From: Rosa chinensis
Lineage: Eukaryota > Streptophyta > Magnoliopsida > Rosales > Rosaceae
Assembly (NCBI RefSeq): GCF_002994745.2
Contig: NC_037090.1
Span: 37,939,001 to 38,003,000 of the forward strand
Length of the DNA: 64,000 nucleotides
Direction: 5' to 3'
This document shows positions 25,391-37,352 of the stretch, piece by piece (within the stretch, counting starts at the first letter, position 1; each line of letters begins with the position of its first letter). The position numbers were made by a program, and so were the translations under genes. The notes under the pieces are model-generated. The model made no database searches. It worked only from the letters and a program-made list of their open reading frames with translations, and was not told where the DNA came from.

Positions 25391-27510
25391 ACAAAATTTT
25401 AATTTTTATTAGTTTTTTATTAAACCTATAATTTAATAACTCACACTAATACACACACACGTCACTACATTGTCAATGGATGCAGAAATTATTATTGAAT
25501 TCTTAATGTCAATAATGTAAAGTCATGGGAGAAAAATAAGGATAAAAATAATGAAAAAGGAACCCAGAAAATAATAATAATATTTAAAAAAATGAAGTAT
25601 GATGGATGATGTATGCATTAGATGGGGATTGGATACATATAATCTTTAAACAGAATCAGCCATATCACCTACACGATAGATGGAGACATGTGAACAACAA
25701 ACAAGTGAACGCAGCTCACAAGCCGCTCATGCCAGAAATTTCTACTTTGTCAAATATTAATCGCCTCGTTATTCTACTTCTTACCTGGAACAGTGCAGTC
25801 CAGCCCACCAATGACCACTGACAAAATGAAAGTAATGTCTGTAGTGCCGGTCTTGAGCTTATTTTTTCGGGGAAAATAGCAGTTACGTTTTCACATCATA
25901 CAACGTAGAATAATCATTTAATTTAGTGCTTAGCTTTCATTTACCTCGAGTCGTGAATTGTTGAATTGACTTCACTAATATTATGGAGGTTACATTAGGA
26001 TGTTCAAATCTCATCTTGGTGGGTTGGATTAAGTGAGCAAGATGAGTTTTAAGAAGTAATTTTTTTTTCTTCAGAAATTCTTCAATGCATTAGCGTTTTA
26101 AGTGATTCAGTACTTATTAAGTGATTTCATTTTTTTAATAATCAAGTAGTACATTTAATGTTATCAAATCATCTACTTCAATTTATGTAAATACAAATCG
26201 TCTACTTCAATTTGTCTATTTTAATTTATGTAAATCACGTCGGTACTCTGAATATTTGTTTTTGTTCGAAAGCCATGAGAAAGACTCTTGGAAATTTAGA
26301 AACCCGGTGCGCGTGGAGAGTTTGGAAAATGTTACGTGATGACAAAAAACCAAAAGGATGTGATTGGGTGAAGGGAATTCCAAGGTGGATGTGGGGTCCA
26401 TGGATGACTCTGAAACCAATTGAGCGTCATGGTCCACTTGCACGAACTCTAAGGACACGTGTCGGTAATCTCCGGCAAGTCGTCCTTCGCCGTACAACTT
26501 GTCAAGATGCTCCCCTCTAAACCTTTACACACTATCACCGGTAAAAACCTTACACTTTCCCTTTCACTTTTTTTTTTTTTTTTTTTAAATTTATTTTTTT
26601 ACTTTTGAGGTTTTGTTTGATTTGGTTTGGTGGGTAGCTAAATCTGAAAGGGCCACTATTATTGATGGGATGCCATCTTTTTTTTTTTGGTCAAAATTAT
26701 TGATGGGATGCTTAAATTATTTAAAGATTTACGTCTAAAAAGCAATAGCTACGGATATCAAGTTATCAACAGGTCCTGGTCAACACAAATATTGGATGGT
26801 CATGGATCAACTTGATGTCTTAATCTCTCTTTTTACCGAATTAACCATACTTGGAAATTACTCTTTTAATAGCAGAAACCATTACTAAAACTTTTTACCA
26901 AAAAAGAGAAAGAAAACTGTATAGGGTGCATTCCTTACACCTCGTGATAATTAAATTTGAGCTTAAGTATATATCATTATTAATTAAGTAAAGCTTTAAG
27001 GTTAAGTTTTTTAAAAGCTCGAAATTACGCATACTTAATTAAAATATAAAGAATAAATCAATAAATATACAAAGGGTGCAATTGAAATCTACTCCAATTC
27101 AGGTGACCATCTCAACTCGATATATTTTTGGCAAGAAATAGGCCCTGTTTTCTACCCAAATTATTGTATAAATAACTATAAATTGCTAAGAAGTAGATTG
27201 ACAATACATGTGGAATAATGGCTAGAGTTGTTTGTTGTGCAATGAAGGTGGTGTGTCTGAAACCTACCAACCACAACTACCAATTCTTTTTAATATTTAA
27301 ATAAATATATTGGCCTATCTATAAACTTATCTTGGGTCTCAAGATCTCAGGCTCTCAACCCTGTAAAACCCCATTTATTACATCATTTATATGATTTATT
27401 CTTCATATAGATAGATATAGGATCCATGAAGCAATTACTTAGAAGGTAAAACAGAGTAGAGGGATGACAAACGTAAGCTTCCTCCTTCTCCTACAAGACT
27501 AATTCTTAGG
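25391..27510. other. Intergenic DNA, nothing recognised
   Basis: AT-rich. The less AT-rich patch at 26270-26520 contains open frames on both strands, but neither translation resembles a known family, and I do not call a gene. Near-repeats of TCTACTTCAATTTATGTAAA occur at 26.17-26.24 kb. Confidence 0.35.
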
Positions 27511-27669
27511 TGCGGCTACCCGCACCACGTGTACGGTGCGGCTACTCAATCAAGTCTCAGAATTTTTTGTCTTTGTTCTGAAATTGTCCATGATTTTTAA
27601 ATGTGAAATACCCAAAATACCCTCATGCTTGGGCACTTATTGGTCAGCTGCACCACGTGGCGGTGCGGC

Positions 27670-28233
27670 TGCCCCACGCAAGAACCTCTCCTCCTACAAA
27701 ATCTCCTCAGAAGCTAAAGTTCTTGCTGCTAGAATTATTTAAGCCGGTACTTCCTGATAGTCAAACAAAGAAGCAGAAAATGCCGATGTTCACAAGTAAG
27801 TTCTCTGCCAGCTCTTTGGGTATGATTGCAGCTCCGGGTAATATTCTTGTGCCTAAGAATGTAATGCCAACAAGCTCTGACACCAAAAGAAGAGAGGAAG
27901 GCCTCAGGGATCAAGAAATAAGAATCCCCCGAAGTCAAAAAAGGTGGCAGAAGCACAAGAGACTTGTTTTGCTTATCTTTCCAAACCTCCTAGCCCAACT
28001 GTTTCGGGCAAGGAGAAAATTTAAGTTTATTTATTTCTAAATTTTGCCTAATTGCTATGTCTTTATTTGCATAGTTCTTAGGCTCACTTTTGAATAAGTG
28101 AGCACTGGTTGTCTAATGAGTGGTGTTAGCATACCACGTCCTAAACTTGTCCTTGGTATGGCAAGAGAAGATATGTATCCGTGCCATTTTGGCTTGCGAT
28201 GAATGAAATGATTGATTGGTTCAAAAAAAAAAA
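27670..28233 (+). mobile_element. LINE 3' end with poly-A tail
   Basis: The segment ends TTTGGCTTGCGATGAATGAA, then GATTGATTGGTTC and a run of 12 A (to 28233), a 3' end I associate with plant LINEs. Upstream is moderately coding-like sequence with a broken frame (KKQKMPMFTSKFSASS). The 5' boundary is approximate, and no matching target duplication was found for GAGTACATTTTG, which follows the tail. Confidence 0.5.
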
Positions 28234-29400
28234 AGAGTACATTTTGTGCAACAGCTTTTCTAAGTAGACTAGCTATTTAAAACAAGTTACAACGTCTATT
28301 CAACAAAAACAAGGACTCTTTATTCACGTTTTAAGAAAACTTCATAGTTAATTTATTGTGTACCTTTTAACTAATTATTAGTTTACAAAATGTTTGGGAC
28401 CTCTAAAATACGAAGAAAATATTTGAAGTGTACTAGTTATAATTTTATGATAATTATTAATTTAGCATGTTGGTCCTAAGTCAGGACTTGACCATTTTAT
28501 TATTTAAATCTATATCACATAATTTTTTTTTTTTTTGAATGGTGATTTATATCATTAGAATTAATAGCAATTTGTTATTAGTCTTATATGCACTTAAACA
28601 ACGGTAAGAAATTTGGAAACTCTATCTAAGCAAATGCTACTCATTTCATGACTGTTTTGAGCTTACCTTTTGAGAGAACTTAAAAACAAAGAATAACTTC
28701 GTGTCTTCTAGGAAAAAATAATTGACTAGCCCTCCATTCTCATACACATAATTATGGTGTCAACAAAACGTCACTTTCTAGCAAACAAATATAAGTACTT
28801 CCTTATTCATAAGCCGCTTGAAACACACCATCTAAAACAATCTGAAAATAAATGAAAAAATCAGCGAAATATCACTGATTATTTTGTTTTTCCATATAGC
28901 GATATTTAATCCACTGCCACGTTGATATCATTTGATTTTCTTAAAATTTCTAAAAATTTAGCCAATATTGGTGAAATCCCAATTATATCAGACAACTATC
29001 ATTATATATTTAGTTTCTTTTATCATATCGTATTTTTATTTTTGGAGAAGATAATGGTTTGAAATCCTTACCTCGGATTATGATAATTAAGGAACGAGGA
29101 AAAAAAAAATTCCCCCGTTGTAGAGAAAAAAACAACTGAAAGCGAAAGAGGCAGTTCGCCGGTTTTGGGGTAAATATTATAGGCCAACGTGGGCCTCTCT
29201 GATTTGATTCCGTCAGTCCTGGCTAAAACTAAAGGCCGACAAATTATTGTTTTTTTGGCAAATGCACGAATTATTGTTTTTTATTTTGGCCAATACACAA
29301 ATTATTGTTTAAGTAAAGAAAAAAAAACTAAATCATTTCCTTTTTTATTATAAAAAAAAATTTAGTAATTTAGATTCCTCTTATATTCTGTAGTCACACG
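28234..29400. other. Intergenic DNA upstream of glutamine synthetase
   Basis: AT-rich spacer with no gene recognised; the last few hundred bases are the presumed GS1 promoter region. TTATTGTTTTTTTGGC and TTATTGTTTTTTATTTTGGC around 29.24-29.30 kb form a small triplicated AT-rich motif. Confidence 0.45.
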
Positions 29401-29410
29401 GGAGCCGCAC

Positions 29411-29419
29411 TATAAGAGG
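29411..29419 (+). promoter_or_regulatory. Probable TATA box of the GS1 gene
   Basis: TATAAGAGG lies 107 bases before the GS1 start codon in a CG-richer context (GAGCCGCAC precedes it). The distance leaves a 5' UTR of roughly 70-75 nt if transcription starts about 30 bp downstream. Inferred from sequence alone. Confidence 0.55.
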
Positions 29420-29517
29420 CAGCACACCCCCTCCTCCTCTATTTACGTCTCCCCTGTAATCAGTGCGAGGTAGAGAGAGTTCTAGTCTTTGCTGTGTTCT
29501 GAGTGTTAAACGTAACT

Positions 29518-31877
29518 ATGTCGCTGCTCTCAGATCTCATCAACCTTGACCTCACAGACACCACTGAGAAGATCATCGCCGAGTACATATGGTAAACCTC
29601 CTTCCTCTGTTTTTCAAACCTCAACGTGCTACAGCTACTTATACCTCTGTATTTCTACGTATTTTTGTGTGTTTCCAAATTGGGTGTGCTTGTTTTCATG
29701 ACTCTGCAACTGGGTTGGCTTTGGTTCTCGTGTGTTTTCTTTGTGATCGACCCGTTCGGGTTCATGTGAAGGTTTGACTTCTTTGATGAACCAGTGTTTT
29801 TGCTTTGGTCTTCAATTTTTTTTTTTCTTTTTTCTACTTGGTTGGAAGTTTTGATCTTTGATCAATCTCTATGGTTACTTCCATTGTGATTAAAAAAAAA
29901 GTTGTCTTTGTTATATATGGAGCGTTAATGGAGGTATATCTAAGTTGTCAATTCAGAAGCTCATAATGTTTATGTTCTTTTCGATGTTTTAAACAGGGTT
30001 GGTGGATCTGGTATGGATCTCAGAAGCAAAGCAAAGGTAAATAGCATTTCTGCAGTTTCTCTTGGTTATTTTATTCTGGTTTGATTAATTGATTCAGTGA
30101 GTAATATTTGTTTTTGGGTGTGTGAAGACTCTGCCAGGACCTGTTACTGACCCTGCAAAACTTCCCAAGTGGAACTATGATGGATCGAGCACAGGTCAAG
30201 CTCCAGGGCAAGACAGTGAAGTCATCCTATAGTAAGATCTATTCAATTTCTTGTGATTGTTCTGTTCTGTTTTTTTTTTAAGTGGTTATGGGTTCTTATA
30301 TATCGATCTTCTTATTCCTATTGAAATGAAACAGCCCTCAAGCCATTTTCAAGGACCCATTTAGGAGAGGCAACAATATCTTGGTGAGTTAAATTTATCC
30401 CCTGTTCTTTTTCTTTAATTCCCTTGGAATATGGTATGCTGTGATTGCTGTTATAGTGCCCTTGTTGTTAATCATCTTTGTTCCTTGGTCTTGGTCGATT
30501 TAGGTTATGTGTGATACTTATACTCCGGCGGGAGAACCAATTCCAACAAACAAGAGATGTACTGCAGCAAAGATATTCAGCCATCCTGATGTTGCTGCTG
30601 AAGAGCCCTGGTATTTTTACTCTCATTTAACTTCCTGTTCTATTCTATTTGGTTAGCATGTTTCTAATGCTTATGCTAGTCTTTGTGTTTGTTTGCCTTT
30701 TTTCTAAAATGTGATTTCGTGGCAGGTATGGTCTGGAGCAGGAGTACACCTTGTTGCAGAAAGATGTCAACTGGCCGTTGGGATGGCCAATTGGTGGTTT
30801 TCCTGGTCCTCAGGTATTGAGCTTTTCCTAATAGTTAAAACTTTTAAGAACATATATTCCTATGTGGTAGTTAAATAAGTTGAATGCTTTTTGTTTCTTA
30901 CCAGGGACCGTACTACTGTGCTGCCGGCGCTGACAAAGCATTTGGGCGTGACATTGTTGATTCTCATTACAAGGCCTGCTTGTATGCAGGCATCAACATC
31001 AGTGGCATCAACGGTGAAGTCATGCCAGGCCAGGTTAAACAACAGTTTGATATATTTATCATCAATCCTTCTTTGTTCTTCCCTTTTTTAAAATCTAATT
31101 TATTATCCATGTAATAATACCAGTGGGAGTTTCAAGTTGGTCCTTCAGTTGGCATATCTGCGGGTGATGAATTATGGGTTGCTCGTTATATTTTGGAGGT
31201 GACTTAACATTCTCAGTTGCTTAAGTGATTCCTTTTGCATTACACAGTTTTCACATTGACGTTTTGGTTTCTATGCTAACAGAGGATCACAGAGATTGCT
31301 GGAGTGGTTCTTTCGTTTGATCCCAAGCCAATCCCTGGTGATTGGAACGGAGCTGGGGCTCACACAAATTACAGGTATAATGAGGCTTCTTTAATGTCAA
31401 CATTTGCATGTTTTAACGGGTTGGTTTAATAGAGGATGAAATTGATGGAGTTCACTGTAATTTTCCAGTACCAAATCCATGAGACACCAAGGAGGCTATG
31501 AAATCATCAAGAAAGCAATTGAGAAGCTGGGACTAAGGCACAAAGAACACATTGCTGCATATGGAGAAGGCAATGAACGCCGATTGACTGGAAAACATGA
31601 AACAGCTAACATTGACACCTTCAAATGGGTAAAAAAAACTAGTGTCCATTTTGTGTCAACAATCTCAATATTTGTTATATAAACAGCTGCCTAATTAGTT
31701 TCATTACATTCGAATGATGGACAGGGTGTTGCAGACCGTGGTGCCTCCATCCGCGTTGGTCGTGACACAGAGAAAGAAGGCAAGGGCTATTTTGAGGACA
31801 GGAGGCCTGCTTCGAACATGGATCCATATGTGGTGACTTCTATGATCGCCGAGACCACTATTCTGTGGAAGCCATAA
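29518..31877 (+). CDS. GLN1: Glutamine synthetase, cytosolic isozyme (GS1), 356 aa, 11 exons
   Basis: Joins ammonium to glutamate with ATP to make glutamine; cytosolic GS1 serves primary and recycled nitrogen assimilation. Exons: 29518-29591, 29997-30036, 30128-30231, 30335-30383, 30504-30610, 30726-30813, 30905-31033, 31124-31198, 31283-31374, 31469-31628, 31725-31877. All have GT-AG sites, phases join, and the total of 1,071 nt gives exactly 356 codons plus stop, the usual GS1 length. It starts [20 protein letters not shown] with no plastid transit peptide and ends soon after [10 protein letters not shown], without the C-terminal extension of plastid GS2. Visible signatures are [20 protein letters not shown] (beta-grasp/substrate loop), [12 protein letters not shown] (metal-binding glutamates), GAGAHTNYS (ATP-site region) and [11 protein letters not shown]. 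No defects seen. Which GS1 paralogue it is cannot be told. Confidence 0.98.
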
Positions 31878-33076
31878 GAAGCTACCGGCGAGGCGGTTCA
31901 CCCTGTATCTTGTGACAATATCAAACCTCTCTTGGAATGGGGGATGGGAAGGTGATTTACCAAATCATTTGAGGATCATTCAATCTGTTAGCTACTAGAG
32001 TAGCTTAATTTCCCTTTTCACGTTTATTTGTGTTGCTGGTTTTCCTTTGTATTTAAGGTGCCAAGGTGAGGTTATTGCTTCGAAGCTTCCTTGCTATTGT
32101 GTTGAATAATTGTGTTATTTGAATAACATATTGTACTACTTTTCTCCCCCACATTTGTATAATCTACTTGTTTTCTTCCACACATTTCCATCTGGCACAT
32201 CAACTGAAACGTACTTTTCCAGCCAAATGAATGTAACGTCAGACAACCACCATATTGAAAGCTCCATTTTTCCTTTTGTACGGTTATGCAACTTGTTGAA
32301 TTATTTTAGCGCTCTCAAAATGATTTTGTCAATGCGTGCCACCAAGTAATCTAATATCTACTACCATTTTCGGTTGCACATGCTGTACCTTTCTGCTAGT
32401 CGGTTGATGGGTGGCATCCCAACACACATCCATAACCCAAAACATTTTTAGTTTTTTTTTTTTTTTTTTAAGTACTGTATAATTTGAGATTCTATTACTT
32501 TATAGACAAATATGTTAGGTCCAAAGCTAAAGAACTATTGTATATTTAGCATGGATATCGTTATCATTAAAAAAAAAAAATTTGTGACAATTGATAAGAT
32601 CATTGACCAATCTTCATATGACACTTGTTAACTACAGATATCGTTATTTTTTGAAATTATATCTACGATATGTGATAAGATTTTCGACCTACATATACAT
32701 GACACTTGTATTTATCCTAACTTTTCATCTTTCAAGATTGGTAATAAATAAGCTTCAGACCTCATTATCTATTCACATGTTCCTCTCATTCTACATCTAT
32801 ATCTCTTCTGAAATCTTATCATCCATCTCATTTATTTTCTTTCCAATGGAAGAGTTGAACAAATGGTTGTTAAAAAGGAAGCGTGAAAATATGGAAGAGC
32901 TCAAGTGGATTCAAGCAACATCAATTATCAGAGACACCTAGAGGGCGTGGTTCACGACTTGGCTGTGCCCTAAATATCAAAAGAATGATCGAGGGTCATT
33001 TTCTCCTAGAGGATTATTTTGTTAAAATGTCTAGTATACGACCAAGCAAGTTTTCAGAGGTGGTACAGAATGTAAA
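31878..33076. other. GS1 3' UTR and intergenic DNA
   Basis: The first 200-250 bases are the likely GS1 3' UTR. The rest is AT-rich with poly-T/poly-A runs (about 32453-32470 and 32569-32580) and no recognised gene. An ORF at 32591-32941 has no recognisable domain. Confidence 0.4.
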
Positions 33077-33078
33077 AA

Positions 33079-33238
33079 CATGTTTTTTTTTTTTTTTTGG
33101 GTAAATGAGGAGGGGACAAACTCAACGTCCTCCTTCGGAATTTTATTAATGAAAAAAAGGAACAATAAAAAAGGAAAGGAGGACCAAGCCAAGGCCAATC
33201 CCAACAAGATTACACCACTAACCTAGCCAAACATAGAC
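33079..33238 (-). mobile_element. Truncated LINE-type 3' tail, reversed
   Basis: A run of about 17 T is followed by GGGTAAATGAGGAGG, then TTTTATTAATGAAAAAAAGG, like the poly-T start of the element at 18783 (TTTTTTTTGGGTCAAAT). It reads as a poly-A tailed retroelement on the minus strand, cut off where the PIF/Harbinger element begins. Only the tail region is present. Confidence 0.5.
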
Positions 33239-33924
33239 TTAGTTTGGGATTGATTCCTGGAGTGCTTTTGGGATTGCTTCTGCTTTTGGGCCAAGAGCAT
33301 GGTGTTTGGTAAAATCTTTGAAAGCTGCTTTTGGTTGGAATTGATTCTCTGTAAAGCCGAAATTGAGAAGCTACAATTTGTAGCTTTTAAAAACTGCTTT
33401 GGGAAAACACGGAGGAGCTCTACACTGTTGTTTAATGAAATTGGACTTCCTGCCAATTCTGTCCTCCTCATCTCTCTTTGCCGTCATTATCATTATCATT
33501 CCACATCTCCTCCTTCCTCTTCTTCGGTGCCTGGTTCTCCATCCTCTTCTCTCAGATCGCCTTCTTCTTCAGCTCGTCGTTGTTGACGTCCTTCAATTCC
33601 TAGATTCTCGCCGGCCTCGCCTCCTTCCTCTGCGCAGAATTTGGGTCTTCTGGGTTATGCTTCTTCTCTGCAGATAGTTAAAGTCCCTGAATTCGATTCA
33701 GATAAAACTCCTAGTCTCCAACCCATGTGGGTCGTCTTCCTCACCAGCTATTAATACCCAATTCCAGTCATTTTTTTCTCTCTATGTTGATTTTCGATCA
33801 AAGCTCTCAACTTTGAAACCAACAATTAGTTCCCAATTGTCCTCATTTTTCTTCTCTGTTGTTTTTCAATCCAAAGTTTCAGTCTTTAAATCAAAGCTCG
33901 CAACTTTGAACCAAAACCCATATC

Positions 33925-34202
33925 ATGTCTATTGCTTTGGACAGAAATGGGAATAGTGGGAATGGTATGATCCCACAGTCTAGGAGGTTCATCCATGGGA
34001 TGCCTTGTATTTTGATCTACGACACAAAAGGGTTTGATCAGGATCGTCGTTTGGAGTTGGAGGAGGACTCTAGTACCTCGAGGTCCTTGTCGGTTGGTAA
34101 TAACAGTGACAAGTCTAATGGGTCGTCGGAGGGTGAGGTTCAGAGCTCGTTTAAAGGGCCTTTGGACACCATGGACCAGCTTGAGGAGGTTTTGCCTGTC
34201 AA
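33925..34202 (+). pseudogene. OXIDATIVE STRESS 3-like first exon (captured fragment)
   Basis: An open 278-nt stretch from ATG to a GT donor (CCTGTCAA then GTAAGT). It reads MSIALDRNGN...RRFIHGMPCI and ends KGPLDTMDQLEEVLP, the conserved block that in plant OXS3-like nuclear proteins comes just before a GISKFY segment in the next exon. No downstream exon with that segment was found, so only exon 1 is present. OXS3 family members are linked to stress tolerance and chromatin. The frame is intact, so it could be transcribed from a nearby promoter, but it cannot encode a complete protein. Confidence 0.75.
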
Positions 34203-34573
34203 GTAAGTTAGTTGGTACTTTGTTCTTAGTTGGGTTTTGATTTAATTTGGATTTTGATTGCTTGGTGTTGTTGGTTTGCTGAATTATTGAATTGCGTTTT
34301 GGAATTTGGGTTAAAAGTTTGATGCTTTATTGGTTGCTTAGCATGTTAGAGGTGTTTGTTAGATACAGACCTGGTTTAAAAGAGTTACTAGCTTGAGGGT
34401 TTTCTTTGTTAGTGATTCCATATTATACAGAAATCCTTTAACCTTGTCATATAATCCCAAGGCTGCAAGTTTTAGAGATGGTCTTTTGCGTACGGGATAC
34501 TGTGGAATTTAAATTTTGTTCAACAATAGTTATTGAGCTATATTTTTAGTCTTATTTGCTGGTTGTTATGCAG

Positions 34574-34897
34574 AGCTTACATTGTCACTTGGCTGAGAAG
34601 AATGTTTCCTATCTTCCAATTTCATCACCACCTGTTCTCTCTATCCATCAGAAACATGATACTACAGGTTCAAATTACTCTCTTTCTCTCATCGTTCTCT
34701 CAAACTCTCAATATAATAGCATTTGTTTAAGAAATAGGTAGAAAGTACTTTTGCAAATTTCTCATTGGATCTCTTGCCTTACCAGGCTCTGTAGAGTTGC
34801 CTCTTTCGCTGCAGAAAAAGTTGTTTTCTGGAGAACATACAAAAGAATGTCTTTCGGTATTGGAAACAATATTTGGATCAGGCCCAAGCATGGATGG
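34574..34897 (+). pseudogene. Unidentified two-exon coding block inside the Harbinger element
   Basis: Two stretches join in frame across a consensus intron: 34574-34667 (after TTATGCAG, before GTTCAA; LAEKNVSYLPISSPPVL...KHDTT) and 34786 to about 34897 (after TTACCAG; VELPLSLQKKLFSGEHTKEC...GSGPSMDG). Composition and splice sites look like a real gene. I do not recognise the family, and it need not belong with the TAPT1 exons downstream. Confidence 0.45.
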
Positions 34898-35265
34898 TGA
34901 TTTCATTGTGATAAATTTCTTTGCTCTGGTACTTTCCTTTGTAATTTTTATTATATTTTTTGAATTTGAATCAAAGTTATCCCTTCCATGGATTGATACG
35001 TTAGTGACATTAATGAAGCAAGTATAAAGCATAAAACTTTTGAAAATCTATACTCAAGGATGTTAGATATAAACATGATAATAATTTTTTGTAATTATCT
35101 GATTGGCATTACAACTTTTGGAGTCATGTATCAATACAAATGCATAGCTTTCTATGCCTACGTCAGTCAACTTCTTTGGGTCAAACCACAAAAAAAAAAA
35201 AAAAGGGGCATCTGCATGTCTAGTTTGAATCTCCGTTAAGTTGGAACTTCCAGCCCAAAAATCCG

Positions 35266-35527
35266 TTGTGGTGTTTTACAATAATGGCTTGTGGTGTCAT
35301 TCTTTTGCAGCAAACAGGTTAGGAAGAACTTAATACGTGCTTTTTCCAAAATAATAGTCTTAAATATTCATGTAGCATCTAACTAAAGCCAGTTTGCCGG
35401 AATTATTAGAATGTACTAACTAGTCTTTTTATCTATTCATTGGGTTGTTTCAGATATCAGCTTAATATATTACATGATTCGTGGTCAAGGAACAATCAAA
35501 TTGTATGTGGTGTACAATGTGTTGGAG
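35266..35527 (+). pseudogene. TAPT1/POD1 family fragment, two exons
   Basis: Exon at about 35266-35317 (WCFTIMACGVILLQQT) and exon 35454-35527 (DISLIYYMIRGQGTIKLY, then VVYNVLE) join at GT-AG sites in the correct phase. They match the conserved core of TAPT1/POD1 (POLLEN DEFECTIVE IN GUIDANCE 1), an ER multi-pass membrane protein. Full-length proteins are over 500 aa; only about 40 residues are here and the flanking exons are absent. Captured fragment, not functional. Confidence 0.8.
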
Positions 35528-36613
35528 GTAATTGAGATTTTGAACCTATGATCTAATTTGGGGTTTGTGTGCATTTGATTTGTATCATTTTCGGCTATAT
35601 TCTTGTGCAATTTATCTATTTCTTACTTGTTGTTGTGGAATGTGATTCAATCGAAGTTGATGTACTCGAATTGGAGTACTTGAATAATAGGTCGCTTGCT
35701 AGACATAGTAGTTTGGTTATGAAGTTTGCAGTTTTCTGTCTAGGAATTAGGGAAGTTTGTAATCCAAGACCTTAGGAACATTCTTAATTTTTTAACTCTA
35801 GCAATGTTCAACTAAAAAAAAACCCCTTGGATTACATTATTTGTAACGAATAAGTCCGGAAATTTGAGGTTTTGATAGTACTAGTCTTTCAGTGTCTTAC
35901 TTATCAAAGAGCTTTTACCTTGGTCTCATAGGAAAAGCAACCAAATTTCGGTATTAAAAATTTGGTTTATGATTATGAAGTACTAGCTTGCGGTTGAATC
36001 TTAAACTTGAATTGGCACAAATTTGATTTGGTCTCTGGTTCTGTTTCCATGCTTTGAAAGAAATATTCAAGTCTTGTCGACTTTCTTTGCTTTTCCTGAT
36101 CAGTATTGTTCTATTTTGTGTTATAGGTTAAGAAAGACTCATCATACTTGATAAACTGTAGAGATGTCTATTTGTTACCTAAGTTCTTTATGCTTTGATT
36201 ATACATTTGTTATGAAGAATATATCAAGTTTCCTTTTCTACGTTATTGATGAATACTTTAAACCCTCGAATAGTGTTGCTTACAACGTAATTAGTTGTAT
36301 CTTCATGTATGAAGACGAAAATGTGCTAGCTAGACAGAATAATCTGAGAATACCATTCTTGTATACATATGTATTTCTATTTTAGTTAAGTTGCTGCCAT
36401 TCCATACACTTCTGATTTGGAGGTTGAGCAGATGCATTATATGTTTAATTAGCAGGAGAACTATTATGTTGGTCAGATTTTTTATCTTCTTAGCTAGCTG
36501 CTTTGTAATAAAGTGATTACAACAGGCTAATAGAGTGGATGACATAGGTCGCCTTGGCATAAATTATTTTGAAGCTTGACGGTCACAGTTTGTGTGCTTG
36601 TATGTGTTAGAGT

Positions 36614-36778
36614 ATGACCAAGTTGAGGAAGCTAAACCGAACTATGGCTCATCGCCTGTCCATGCTGATGACACAGGTGTCGCAGTTGGTGAAGATCGAA
36701 CGCATTGAAACCACGGTTGCCAAGATCGACCAGTTTGCACCTTCTAAACAAGATAAGAGCAAGCGCTCCGAGATTTGA
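36614..36778 (+). pseudogene. Mitochondrial ribosomal protein bL17 frame with the middle deleted (54 aa)
   Basis: An intact small ORF. The first ~37 residues (MTKLRKLNRTMAHRLSMLMT, then QVSQLVKIERIETTVAK) match the N-terminus of plant bL17m, which sits near the polypeptide exit tunnel of the large subunit. The last ~15 (QFAPSKQDKSKRSEI) match the extreme C-terminus. About 100 central residues, including the globular core, are missing while the frame is kept. There is no intron, so it may derive from a processed copy. It lies about 1.1 kb after the TAPT1 exons and just before the transposase end. Whether it is expressed is unknown. Confidence 0.8.
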
Positions 36779-37009
36779 TATATTTGGGACTTTATACTCA
36801 TTACTTTACGAGAGTAGGAATATGATTTCTTGTGATCATTCTCATAGCATTCTCTGGTTTTTTTAATTCGAAAAACTTATTTCCAAATGTAGTGGTGTGA
36901 TCTAAATATTTAAATAATAGTCCAACGTCGGAGTTCTCGTGTCATATACTTGTGTTTTCTCAATGAGATTAGTGATGTCTCAATAGTTGTTTTTTTTCCC
37001 CTTTCGTAG

Positions 37010-37352
37010 AGGTGATGAACCGACCGGTCATAAAGAAATATTCAATTATGCACATTCTTCACTCAGGGGTGTTATTGAGTGCACTTTTGGAGTATGGAAA
37101 AATAAATGGAGTATTTTACGTGATATGCCACATTTTCCGTATGAAAAACAAGTGAAGATAGTTATTGCTACTATGGCTCTTCATAATTACATAAGAAGAT
37201 ATGCTCAACGAGATATTGATTTTGATGAAAGTGGAAATTATTCAAGTGAAGAGATGGAGGATAATGAACATGATGGAGATGGTCCAGGAAGACAAGAAAT
37301 AGAGGTGTTAAGAAATGCAATTGCACAAAGTCTAATGAATGCATCTACTTAG
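37010..37352 (+). pseudogene. PIF/Harbinger DDE transposase, C-terminal part
   Basis: Begins after an acceptor-like TTTCGTAG: DEPTGHKEIFNYAHSSLRGV, then IECTFGVWKNKW (catalytic Glu at codon 37077-37079), KQVKIVIATMALHNYIRR, and an acidic tail ending AIAQSLMNAST. This is the end of a DDE_Tnp_4 (ALP1-like) transposase. The two catalytic Asp regions are missing from this element, so it cannot act on its own. Confidence 0.88.

Noticed and set aside
26212..26520. 102-aa plus and 93-aa minus ORFs
   Set aside because: Complementary readings without family similarity or splice context.
27515..27680. GC-rich palindrome around GGTGCGGCTACCCGCACC as a MITE
   Set aside because: The related segment near 27.65 kb is in direct, not inverted, orientation, and no target duplication was found.
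35569..35775. 68-aa ORF after the TAPT1 exons as the next TAPT1 exon
   Set aside because: It does not continue the expected sequence after VVYNVLE and has no acceptor in phase.
36614..36778. Functional bL17m gene
   Set aside because: About 100 central residues are missing, so it cannot form the protein's fold.
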